From Rhodospirillales bacterium (lineage in GTDB: Bacteria > Pseudomonadota > Alphaproteobacteria > Reyranellales > Reyranellaceae), in NCBI GenBank assembly GCA_016185145.1, contig JACPOB010000141.1, positions 57,650 to 121,649 of the forward strand: 64,000 nucleotides of DNA, read 5' to 3'. Shown piece by piece: positions 15,675-23,600 of this stretch (the stretch's first letter is position 1; each line of letters starts with the position of its first letter). Both the position numbers and the translations under genes were made by a program. The notes beneath the pieces were generated by a model. It worked only from the letters and a program-made list of their open reading frames with translations, searched no databases and was not told the origin of the DNA.

Positions 15675-17759
15675 ATGCAGGCGTGGATCATCGACGCGAG
15701 CGAGATGGATGCCGAAGACATCCTCAGTTTTCGTTCCAATCTGCTCCATCCCAACCCCGAGATAAGATCCTTCCTCAAGCTCGACAACAAGGGCACCACG
15801 ATCGTCATCGCGCCGAAAGGCTTCGGCAAGACGCTCCTTCTCAAGGCCAAACGGCTGTCGATACAGGACAAGTATGCCTGCATCCTGCCGAGCCGGGCCC
15901 TGGTCGAGAAGCCGAGCGGCCTGCCCAGCGTCATACCGACCAGCGAGTACGGCGATCTGCGCGACGGCGAAGGCTACTGGCGGTCGGTCTGGCTGCTGTC
16001 CTTCACCATCGCCGTGCTCAAGGCCACGGACCATGGGCTGGCCCGCTGCAGCCGCTCGCTCAGGGCGATCTTCCAGGACGACAACCTCGTCTCGGTCTGG
16101 GAGATTTTCGATCACACCCTGTCGGCGCCGGTGCACACCTATCATCAGCTCAACAACGACTACAACGACGCCCTGTTGCCGGCCTTCCGGCGTCTGCACG
16201 AGTCGACGGCCATCTTCGTCGACAACATTGACGAGTACTACGAAGGCGTCCTGCGCGAGGTGGCTGCGGGGCGTGATCACGTCGCCGCCGGGAATGCGCC
16301 GGGCGGCAAGGTCAAGCGAAGCTTCTGGCATCTGGCGCAGTCGGGCATCGCCGCGGCCGCCCGCGAACTCAGCCACATCAACACGCACGTCAAGATCTAC
16401 GTATCGATCCGCAAGGAAGTCCTGCAGGGCATCATCGGCGATACCTACTTCGGCCAGCAGCTGCGCAGCAAGTCGCTCATCATCAGCTATACCGACGACG
16501 ATTTGCTGGAGATCGTTCACAAGAATATCGCCCACTCCGACGCCGAGGACCTGGCCGATCGTCGCGCCGACGACCCGGTGCGGGCGTTCTTCGGTCCGCT
16601 GACGCGGGTCGCCCATCCGGTGACCGGCGACGAGGAGGAGGTGCTGGGGTTCTGGCTGCGGCACACCCTCGGGCGTCCGCGCGACGTCGTCTCGATCGGC
16701 AAGGCGCTGGCCAGCATACCGCCGGCCGGTCGCAGCGAACGCAGGGTCCGCGAGGCCGTGCGCTCGGAGGCCAAGATCATCACGACGGCCTACTTCGCCG
16801 AGATGGCGCCCCACCTCGACGGCTTCGACGCCGACAGGCTGTTGCGCCTGGTCGACCGGAACGTGCTCTCGCCGGACGACCTCGAGCGCATCGCCCGGAC
16901 TTACGCAGACGCCTGGCTGGAAGCGTTCGGTGCGGCCGCGCCGCATACCGAGCATCCGTTCTGCGCCTTGTACAAGCTGGGGCTGCTGGGATATGTCGGC
17001 CGCGATGCCGAGGCGGGCGAGGACATCCAGATCTTCCGGCTGCCCGGCGAGCACCCGCTCGACAATGTCCGGGTCCTGCCGCCGGCGCGGACCTATCTCA
17101 TCCATCCGGCGCTCGACGACCTGATCGCCGAACGCAACCCGCTGTACTTCGAGAACCTGAACGATCGCAACATCATCGGCAGGGGGCGCCGATGGCTGCG
17201 CGACCGCGTGATCCGCTATGTCCTGCAGGGCGACGTGAAGGGCCATTCGGCCACCATGCGGGACGGCCTGCGGACAAAAGCCTTCGCCACGGTCTTCGAT
17301 TCGATCGTGTCCGAATTCGGCGCCAGGCTCGATCATGCCGAGCGATCGCAGGGTGATTCCCTTCTGCTGATCGACGCCAATCCGATCAAGCTGCTCCAGG
17401 CGGCACGCAACATCCAGCGCGACCTCGGCCGATCGGAGTTCGGCGCCCAGCTGAGATTTGCCGGCGATGCGGGCTTTGTCGAGATCGCGGAGGGCCCGAG
17501 GCAGAAGGAACCGTACGGCATGGCGCTGCAGAACGCGGCGCGCCTGGAACCTCACGTCGAGTCTGGACGGATATACGTCACCGACCAGTTCGTTCGCCAT
17601 GTCGAGGAGGACAGGGGCAACCACCTGCCCTTCGATTTCGTCGCCCTCGGCCCCGACGACCTCAATCACCTCACCTGCAAGGACGGCCTCTTCGATATCG
17701 CCAAGGGCGGCGGCGAGGCCCCGATCCTGACGGCCATCCATCGGGTCGATTTCCGCTGA
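15675..17759 (+). CDS. P-loop ATPase fused to a class III nucleotide cyclase-like domain
   Basis: A 694-residue protein. Residues 40-350 form an ATPase of the Sll1717/STAND-like kind: Walker A PKGFGKT at 47-53, Walker B AIFVDNIDE at 179-187, KIYVSIRKE at 240-248 as a sensor-like strand, and GRPRDVVSIGKAL at 333-345. Residues 350-510 are helical with no recognised fold. Residues 513-680 look like a class III cyclase homology domain: GDVKGHS carries a candidate first metal Asp (D520), QGDSLLLIDA the second (D561), then AARNIQRDLG, LRFAGDAGFVEI, NAARLEPHVESGRIYVTD and FDFVALGPDDLNHL. The usual transition-state Asn before AAR is Gln619, so activity may be altered or lost. No signal peptide or membrane segment is seen. 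Start may instead be GTG at 15663. It stands alone between unrelated genes. Confidence 0.75.
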   Translation: MQAWIIDASEMDAEDILSFRSNLLHPNPEIRSFLKLDNKGTTIVIAPKGFGKTLLLKAKRLSIQDKYACILPSRALVEKPSGLPSVIPTSEYGDLRDGEGYWRSVWLLSFTIAVLKATDHGLARCSRSLRAIFQDDNLVSVWEIFDHTLSAPVHTYHQLNNDYNDALLPAFRRLHESTAIFVDNIDEYYEGVLREVAAGRDHVAAGNAPGGKVKRSFWHLAQSGIAAAARELSHINTHVKIYVSIRKEVLQGIIGDTYFGQQLRSKSLIISYTDDDLLEIVHKNIAHSDAEDLADRRADDPVRAFFGPLTRVAHPVTGDEEEVLGFWLRHTLGRPRDVVSIGKALASIPPAGRSERRVREAVRSEAKIITTAYFAEMAPHLDGFDADRLLRLVDRNVLSPDDLERIARTYADAWLEAFGAAAPHTEHPFCALYKLGLLGYVGRDAEAGEDIQIFRLPGEHPLDNVRVLPPARTYLIHPALDDLIAERNPLYFENLNDRNIIGRGRRWLRDRVIRYVLQGDVKGHSATMRDGLRTKAFATVFDSIVSEFGARLDHAERSQGDSLLLIDANPIKLLQAARNIQRDLGRSEFGAQLRFAGDAGFVEIAEGPRQKEPYGMALQNAARLEPHVESGRIYVTDQFVRHVEEDRGNHLPFDFVALGPDDLNHLTCKDGLFDIAKGGGEAPILTAIHRVDFR

Positions 17760-17760
17760 C

Positions 17761-17816
17761 TATGGTTCGATGCCTATGGTTCGATGCCTATGGCTCGATG
17801 CCTATGGCTCGATGCA
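17761..17816 (+). repeat. Four tandem 14-bp units just after the ATPase-cyclase stop codon
   Basis: Units tatggttcgatgcc (twice) then tatggctcgatgcc/a (twice) run head to tail with no spacers, starting two bases after the stop codon region. They may arise from slippage. They are too short and unspaced to be a CRISPR. Confidence 0.9.
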
Positions 17817-18027
17817 AGGGCGCAGCCCTCGGCACGACGTTCCCACCCGCACGTCCCGTGCCTTCGCCTTAGTGGCGCTCGCGGCAATGAGGGTTGCGTG
17901 ATGTAACCCGCGATGCGGGTGTTTCGCTTCGGCAATCATTGATGTAAGCTCCGTCCATCAGCACATCCTACCGGTCCTACGTAGCGAACGCCTTGCGATC
18001 AGCTACCCAGCCACGGAGGAATGCCAG

Positions 18028-18195
18028 ATGAAAGCCGCACTCATCGCTCTCGTTCTTTGCGCCCCGGCAGGAGGCACGCTTGCCCAGATGCCGGCGACCA
18101 CCTCCTGCAAGGCGCAGGCGACCGACAAGAAGCTCGCAGGCGCTGCACTGACGAGTTTCATGAAGAAGTGCGAGACCGACGCCGTCGGCAACTAG
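18028..18195 (+). CDS. PsiF-repeat small exported protein
   Basis: A 55-residue protein: signal peptide MKAALIALVLCAPAGGTLA, then one PsiF-type repeat CKAQATDKKLAGAALTSFMKKCE. The two cysteines (in TSCKA and KKCET) and the KKLxGAALxxFMKKC pattern are the family signature; they likely form a disulfide in the periplasm. PsiF is named from a phosphate-starvation-inducible gene in Escherichia coli, but its role is unknown. The ATG follows acggaggaatgccag. The gene is only 55 codons, so automatic callers may miss it. Confidence 0.85.
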   Translation: MKAALIALVLCAPAGGTLAQMPATTSCKAQATDKKLAGAALTSFMKKCETDAVGN

Positions 18196-18282
18196 AGCGG
18201 ATCGGGCTTGCCTCGGACGGCCGTAGCGCGTCCGGGCGTCTTCGAACTGCCTTTGGACCGTAACGCAAATGAGGAGGAGCAG

Positions 18283-18720
18283 ATGGGCCTGTTCGATTTC
18301 GTGCGAGACATCGGTCGAAAGATCTTCGACAGGGACGCCGATGCCAACGACAAGATCAGGAAGGAGATCGAGGCTTCGCTGAAGGGGGTCGAAGGCCTCA
18401 CCGTCGACTACGACGCGACCAGCGGCCTGGTGAAACTGGGGGGAACCGCCGCCAGCAGCGAGGCGATGGAGAAGGCGGTGCTGATCGCCGGCAATGTGAA
18501 GGGCGTCGCCAACGTCAATGTCGACAGCCTGAAAAATCCCGGCGAGAGCGCCGGGGTCGAGTACTACATCATCAAGTCGGGCGACACGCTCTCCGCCATT
18601 GCCCAGCACTTCTACAAGGACGGCAACCAGTACCCGAAGATCTTCGAGGCCAACCGCGAGGTGATCAAGGATCCCAACCTGATCTTCCCCGGCCAGAAGA
18701 TCCGCATCCCTGCGGCCTGA
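18283..18720 (+). CDS. kbp: BON/LysM potassium-binding protein Kbp (YgaU-like)
   Basis: A 145-residue protein beginning MGLFDFVRDIGRKIFDRD, followed by a BON domain (about 20-85; VEGLTVDYDATSGLVKLGGTAASSEAMEKAV, GVANVNVDSL) and a LysM domain (about 93-143; YYIIKSGDTLSAIAQHFYKDGNQYPKIFEANR, ending LIFPGQKIRIPA). Length and order match Escherichia coli Kbp, a cytoplasmic K+ sensor needed under high potassium. The initiation site at 18283 follows gaggaggagcag, a strong ribosome binding site. It lies 24 bases before the YidB-like gene and likely forms an operon with it. Confidence 0.9.
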   Translation: MGLFDFVRDIGRKIFDRDADANDKIRKEIEASLKGVEGLTVDYDATSGLVKLGGTAASSEAMEKAVLIAGNVKGVANVNVDSLKNPGESAGVEYYIIKSGDTLSAIAQHFYKDGNQYPKIFEANREVIKDPNLIFPGQKIRIPAA

Positions 18721-18744
18721 GGGACGCCATCCGAGGAGGCAACC

Positions 18745-19341
18745 ATGAGTTTGATGGACATTCTCAACGGTCTGCAGAATGGCCCTCTCGGCGCCGGCGG
18801 CCTGGCCGGCGGTGCAGCAAGCGGCCCAGCCAGTGGATCACGCGGCGGCATGTCACCCATGACCATGGCCCTGCTGGCGCTACTCGCCTACAAGGCCATC
18901 AAGGGCTTCGGCAGTTCGCCCGCACAGGCCCCTTCCGCCGCTCCCGGCGGCGCGCTTCCCACGGGTCTCGGGCTGGACGAGATTCTGGGCCGACTGGGTG
19001 GTGGACAAGGTGACGGCGTGGCCGGCGGCCAGACGCCGGGCGGCGGCCTCCTGGGCGGACTCCTGAGCGGTGGACTGGGCGACCTGCTCGCGCAGTTTCA
19101 GGGCGCGGGCAAGGGCGACGCGGCGAACTCATGGATCGGTACTGGACAGAATCAGCCGATCGCTCCGCATGAGCTGTCTCAGGTGATCACTCCCGAACAG
19201 ATGGAGTTCCTGACACAGCGCACCGGGCTCGCGCGTGGCGAGTTGCTGGCCGGCCTCAGCGAGCAATTGCCCCAACTCGTCGACAGGCTCACGCCCGACG
19301 GGCGACTGCCGACCGCCGATGAAATGATCCGCACCGCGTGA
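18745..19341 (+). CDS. YidB-family (DUF937-type) protein
   Basis: A 198-residue protein. The N-terminus MSLMDILNGLQNG and a very Gly-rich middle (GGGQGDGVAGG, GGGLLGGLLSGGLGDLL) precede the conserved YidB C-terminus NSWIGTGQNQPIAPHELSQVI, then FLTQRTGLARGELLAGLSEQLPQLVDRLTPDGRLPT. A hydrophobic helix TMALLALLAYKAIKGF lies near residues 38-55. YidB proteins are small, abundant and uncharacterised. The gene follows kbp closely with its own gaggaggcaacc ribosome binding site, suggesting co-expression with a stress or ion-response protein. Confidence 0.85.
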   Translation: MSLMDILNGLQNGPLGAGGLAGGAASGPASGSRGGMSPMTMALLALLAYKAIKGFGSSPAQAPSAAPGGALPTGLGLDEILGRLGGGQGDGVAGGQTPGGGLLGGLLSGGLGDLLAQFQGAGKGDAANSWIGTGQNQPIAPHELSQVITPEQMEFLTQRTGLARGELLAGLSEQLPQLVDRLTPDGRLPTADEMIRTA

Positions 19342-19380
19342 GGTGTCGGAGCGTCACATCGGCCGACGATTGCCGGCGCG

Positions 19381-19589
19381 TCACTTCGTGCGTTCGAGGA
19401 AGATCGTGTAGGCCTGCGCGGTAGTGGCTTCGCGGACACAACGTACGCCGGGCAATCGAATTGCACGCCGCCGTCATTGCGGACGAAGGGCTGGAGGACG
19501 TCCCGCGCTCGCTTGCGTAACAGGGCAAACTGCTCCTCATCGAGCAGGCCAACGGGCGCCCGCGCGCAGACGCGTTCGATGCTGAACAT
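19381..19589 (-). pseudogene. C-terminal relic of a SAM-dependent methyltransferase-like gene
   Basis: The minus strand reads FALLRKRARDVLQPFVRNDGGVQFDCPAYVV, then the coherent sequence continues in another frame as TTAQAYTIFLERTK with a stop at 19381. This resembles the last 60 residues of a methyltransferase or related enzyme. No core motifs are present upstream and the frame is broken, so it is a remnant. The family assignment is tentative. Confidence 0.4.
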
Positions 19590-19841
19590 CGCGACGACGG
19601 ACGCGAGGCACGGCGAGGAACGGGGTGACGCGATCCCGACATGAAATCCGCGCTGCGCACTTCACCGTGATTTCTGACGTGCTGGGGCACGCCTGGTCTT
19701 TAAATATTCTGTCGAGCGGCGTATGATGTCCGGGCATCAAGGATGTGGGGCGCGCGAAGATCGCGGTTTCGACTGCGGCGCGCGCGCGAGCGAGCAGTTT
19801 TAAAGTGATTTCCATGCTCGCGGCCTTGCGCCTCGTAAGGT

Positions 19842-20135
19842 ATGCGGCGTGGCGTTGCTTGGCCTCTCGGCGGCCATTCCCTTCGCAAGGGGAGCGCCAT
19901 GGAAGTTCCGCGTCGACAGCTCCATCCTCGCGCGCCCGTCGGGCGCGACCGGCAAGATTGCCACCGAGACCGTCGCGAGGGCGCCGCCCGACGGCCATAC
20001 GCTCCTGATGTTGGTCCCGGAGAACGTCGTCGACGCGGCGATGGCCGATCGTCTGCCGACTTTCGGACGTTCATTGGCAAGGAAATCGAGAAATGGGGAA
20101 AGGTGATTCAAGCGGCGAACGTTAGGCCAGACTGA
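19842..20135 (+). pseudogene. Relic of a Bug/TctC-family substrate-binding protein gene
   Basis: Two family segments survive in different frames. The first is PSGATGKIATETVARAPPDG, leading to HTLLMLVPENVV, the conserved early part of Bug proteins; compare the intact copy at 58270-59244 with AAGLVAKAPPDGYTLL. The second is DFRTFIGKEIEKWGKVIQAANV, which is the usual C-terminus. The 200 or so residues between them are missing, and the frame shifts. It is a deleted, inactive copy. Confidence 0.75.
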
Positions 20136-20188
20136 CGGGCGGGCGCGCGGGTGCGGGGCGCGTTGCCGACGTCCGGCTGGAGGCGCAC

Positions 20189-23100
20189 ATGGAGTGCCCG
20201 AGTTGCGGAATTTCAAATCCGGTTGGCAAGAAATTCTGCGGTGATTGCGGAGCGTCGCTGCCGCTCGCCTGCGCCACGTGCGGCATGGAGAATCCGTCGG
20301 GCACGAGGTTTTGCGGCAACTGCGGCGCCGCGTTGGGCAACGCGCAATCGGCACCCGAGCCCGGCACGTCACCGTCGGCCCGGCCGTCCAGTGAAGCCGT
20401 GGCGCAGGCCGAGCGCCGGCAGGTGACGGTGATGTTCTGCGACCTCGTCGACTGGCCGGCACTGGCCTCGCTGCTCGATCCGGAGGATCTGCGGGAGGTG
20501 GTCAGTGCCTTCCATGGATGCGTTGCCGCCATCGTCCGCAGTCATGACGGCTTCGTGGCGAAGTACATGGGCGATGGGGTGCTGACCTATTTCGGCTACC
20601 CGTATGCCCATGAGGACGATGCCGAGCAGGCGGTGCGGGCCGGCCTGGCGCTGGTCGGTGCGGTGGGCCTGATCGAGGGAGCGAAGAGAAAGCTCTCGGT
20701 GCGGGTCGGTATCTCGACTGGAATTGTCGTCGTCGGCGACCTTATCGGGTCCGGTCCAGCGCAGGAGCAGGAAGTCGTTGGCGAGACGCCGCACCTCGCC
20801 GCGCGGCTGCAGGCCATCGCCGAACCCAATACGGTGGTGATCGGGCCATCAACGCGGCGCCTTCTCGGCGGCCTCTTCGAATACAGCGATCTTGGTGCTG
20901 TCGGGCTAAAGGGCTTTGCCGAACCCGCCCGGGCCTATCGTGTGCTGCGGCCGAGCGACGTGGAAAGCCGGTTCGAAGCCTTGCGTTCGACCGAACTCAC
21001 GCCGCTTTTCGGGCGCGACGACGAGATGGAGCTGCTGCTGCGGCGTTGGGAGCGCGCCAAGGCGGGTGAGGGCCAGGTCGTCCTCGTCTGCGGCGAGCCC
21101 GGCATCGGCAAGTCGCGTGTCGCGGCAACGTTGCGCAGCCGGATCGAAGTCCAGCCGCATACGCGCCTGCGTTATTTCTGCTCGCCGCACCATCGCGACC
21201 GCGCGCTCTATCCTTTCATCGCCCAGCTGGAATATGCCGCCGGGTTCGCGCGCGACGACAGCGCCGAAGCGAAGTTCGCCAAGCTCGAGGCGCTGTTGGA
21301 GCAATCGGGCGGGAACGACGCCAGCGCCATTGCGCTGGTCGCCGACTTGCTGGGGCTGCCGACCGACGGTTTCTATCCGTCGCCGCCGGCGGACCCGCAA
21401 CGCCGGCGCGAGCTCACTCTTGTCGCGCTTGCCCGGCAGCTCGGGATACTCACCGCCCAATGTCCGGTTCTGCTGACCTTCGAGGACGCGCAATGGGCGG
21501 ATTCGACCTCGCTCGAGCTGCTCGACCGCCTGGTCGAGGGCGCGGCGCAGGCATCGGCGCTGGTGCTGATCACCTTTCGCCCGGAGTTTCAGGCGCCTTG
21601 GGCCGGCCAGGCACACGTCTCGTCGCTGTGGCTGAGGCGGCTCGCCGAACGCGAGACCAAGGCCCTGGTGGGCGCGGTGGCCGGGGGCAAGAGCCTGCCG
21701 GACGAAATCATCAATCGTATCGTCGATCATGCTGACGGCATCCCCCTTTTCATCGAGGAGTTGACGAGGACCTTGCTCGAAGGTGGCCTGCTGCGGGAGG
21801 AGGAAGGCGGTTACGTCCTCGCCGGCCCGTTGCCTCCCCTGGCGATCCCGTCGAGCCTGCGGGCTTCGTTGATGGCCCGCCTCGACCGGCTGGCTCCGGT
21901 GAAGGAAGTGGCGCAGATCGGCGCCGCGCTCGGTCGCGAGTTCTCGTATGAGCTGCTTGCCGCCGTCGCCCGCCGCACCGATGAAGGCCTCCGTGGCGCG
22001 TTGGATCAGCTGGTCGATGCCAGCCTGGTGTTCCGCCGTGGCGTGCCGCCGCGCGCCTCGTTCGTCTTCAAGCACGCCCTCGTCCAGGACGCCGCCTACA
22101 GCACCCTGTTGCGCGGCCAGCGCCAGGAACTGCATGCGCGGATCGCCCGCTCGATCGAACAGCGATTCCCCGAGCTGGTCGAGGGAGAGCCGGAAATCCT
22201 GGCTCATCACTACACGCAGGCCGGATTGGCCGACCAGGCCATCTCCTATCTCGCACGGGCGGGCCGCAGGGCCCTGGACCAGTCGGCCATGGTCGAAGCG
22301 GCATCGCAGCTGACCAAGGCGCTGGCGCTGATACCGGAACTGCCGGACAACCTGGAACGCGAAAGACGGGAGCTCGATCTGCAGACCGCACTCGGTCGAG
22401 CCCTGATGATCACCAAGGGTTATGCGGCGCCGGAGACGGGAAAGGCATACGCCCGGGCGCGCCGCCTCTGCGAAGGTCTCGGCGACACGGCGACGTTGGT
22501 GCGCGTCGGCTACGGCCAATATTTGTACCACCTCATTCGCGCCGAGACCGCGCAATGTCATCAGGTCGCCAGCGAGATCCTGTCCTTTGCCGAGAAGTCG
22601 GGGAGCGATGAGGCGCGCATCCTCGGCCACAGGACGCTAGGCCTCAGCCTTTACGAGCTTGGAAGGTTCCCCGCCGCCAGGAAGCAACTGGAAACGGCCG
22701 CCGGTCTGCTCGAGCAGTCGCAAAAGCACCGGATGCTTCACCGCGGAGATGCGGGGGTGACGATTCCCGCATGGCTCTCCTCTCTCCTGGCATTTCAAGG
22801 GCACCTGGATCACGCCGCCCGGATGCGCGATCTGTCGGTCAGGGAGTCCAACGCCTCGACGTCGCTGCACAGCCGCGTTTTCGGCCTGGCGCACGCGACG
22901 CTGGTGAGCTGCCTGCTCAGGGAACACGACGAGTTGCGGCTCCGTGCCGATAACGTTTGCGCTCTCGCCACCGAGCTCGACTTCCCGTTCTTGCTGGCCT
23001 GGGGGCTGATCTTCCGTGGAATCGCCAGGCTGAACCTTGGGCGTCCGGACGGCGAACAGGCGATGCGCGATGGGCTGGCCTTGTACCGGCAGACCGGATC

Positions 23101-23509
23101 GAAGTGGGGGCTGCCGTTCTGGCTGGCAAACTTTGCCGACTTCGGATGCCAGGGCACGGATGAAGCCATGGCGATGGTGCGAGAAGGGCTGGAAGCCGTC
23201 GAGGCGACGGGCGAGCGCTGGTATGAAGCCGAGCTGTACCGGTTGCGCGGCACGCTCGCCCGGTCTGGCGCCTCTTTCGACGATGGGCTCGCCGAGAACG
23301 ACTTGCTCACCGCAAGACGGATTGCGATCGAGCAGCAGGCCAAATTGCTCGAGCTGCGCGCCGTGGTGAGCCTCGCCCGGCTGTGGCGTGATCAGGGGCG
23401 GCGCGTCAAAGCCCATGAGCTGCTCGCGCCCGTCTGTGGCTCCTTCAGCGCGGGCTTTGCTACGGCGGATTTGAAAGAAGCAAAGGCGCTTCTGGTCGGA
23501 CTGAGTTGA
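20189..23509 (+). CDS. Zinc-ribbon / class III cyclase / AAA-type ATPase / TPR signalling protein
   Basis: A 1106-residue cytoplasmic protein. Two zinc ribbons open it (Cys 3, 6, 17, 20 and 28, 31, 42, 45). A cyclase domain follows at about 77-250, with metal aspartates D85 (FCDLV) and D129 (YMGDG). The usual catalytic Asn before AAR is His202 (GETPHLAAR), so turnover may be poor. A STAND-type ATPase follows, with Walker A GEPGIGKS at 302-309, LTFEDAQWAD as Walker B, and RLDRLAPVKEVAQIGAALG later. The C-terminal 450 residues are helical TPR-like repeats. The architecture is widespread in alpha- and actinobacteria as presumed signal-integrating cyclases, but ligands are unknown. It is a tandem paralogue of the next gene, 91 bases downstream. 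Confidence 0.9.
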   Translation: MECPSCGISNPVGKKFCGDCGASLPLACATCGMENPSGTRFCGNCGAALGNAQSAPEPGTSPSARPSSEAVAQAERRQVTVMFCDLVDWPALASLLDPEDLREVVSAFHGCVAAIVRSHDGFVAKYMGDGVLTYFGYPYAHEDDAEQAVRAGLALVGAVGLIEGAKRKLSVRVGISTGIVVVGDLIGSGPAQEQEVVGETPHLAARLQAIAEPNTVVIGPSTRRLLGGLFEYSDLGAVGLKGFAEPARAYRVLRPSDVESRFEALRSTELTPLFGRDDEMELLLRRWERAKAGEGQVVLVCGEPGIGKSRVAATLRSRIEVQPHTRLRYFCSPHHRDRALYPFIAQLEYAAGFARDDSAEAKFAKLEALLEQSGGNDASAIALVADLLGLPTDGFYPSPPADPQRRRELTLVALARQLGILTAQCPVLLTFEDAQWADSTSLELLDRLVEGAAQASALVLITFRPEFQAPWAGQAHVSSLWLRRLAERETKALVGAVAGGKSLPDEIINRIVDHADGIPLFIEELTRTLLEGGLLREEEGGYVLAGPLPPLAIPSSLRASLMARLDRLAPVKEVAQIGAALGREFSYELLAAVARRTDEGLRGALDQLVDASLVFRRGVPPRASFVFKHALVQDAAYSTLLRGQRQELHARIARSIEQRFPELVEGEPEILAHHYTQAGLADQAISYLARAGRRALDQSAMVEAASQLTKALALIPELPDNLERERRELDLQTALGRALMITKGYAAPETGKAYARARRLCEGLGDTATLVRVGYGQYLYHLIRAETAQCHQVASEILSFAEKSGSDEARILGHRTLGLSLYELGRFPAARKQLETAAGLLEQSQKHRMLHRGDAGVTIPAWLSSLLAFQGHLDHAARMRDLSVRESNASTSLHSRVFGLAHATLVSCLLREHDELRLRADNVCALATELDFPFLLAWGLIFRGIARLNLGRPDGEQAMRDGLALYRQTGSKWGLPFWLANFADFGCQGTDEAMAMVREGLEAVEATGERWYEAELYRLRGTLARSGASFDDGLAENDLLTARRIAIEQQAKLLELRAVVSLARLWRDQGRRVKAHELLAPVCGSFSAGFATADLKEAKALLVGLS

Positions 23510-23600
23510 GCGGTGAGTGTGGGCAAGGGCACATACTGGCCGCATATGTTGTCGTAGGATGCCAGTGCCAGATTGATCCTTCGGGTGTGGGAGGAACAAC

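Noticed and set aside
15669..17741. 690-codon minus-strand frame opposite the ATPase-cyclase gene
   Set aside because: Typical antisense frame in GC-rich DNA; the plus strand has clear Walker and cyclase motifs.
17761..17816. Short tandem repeats considered as a CRISPR
   Set aside because: 14-bp units without spacers and with no cas genes nearby.
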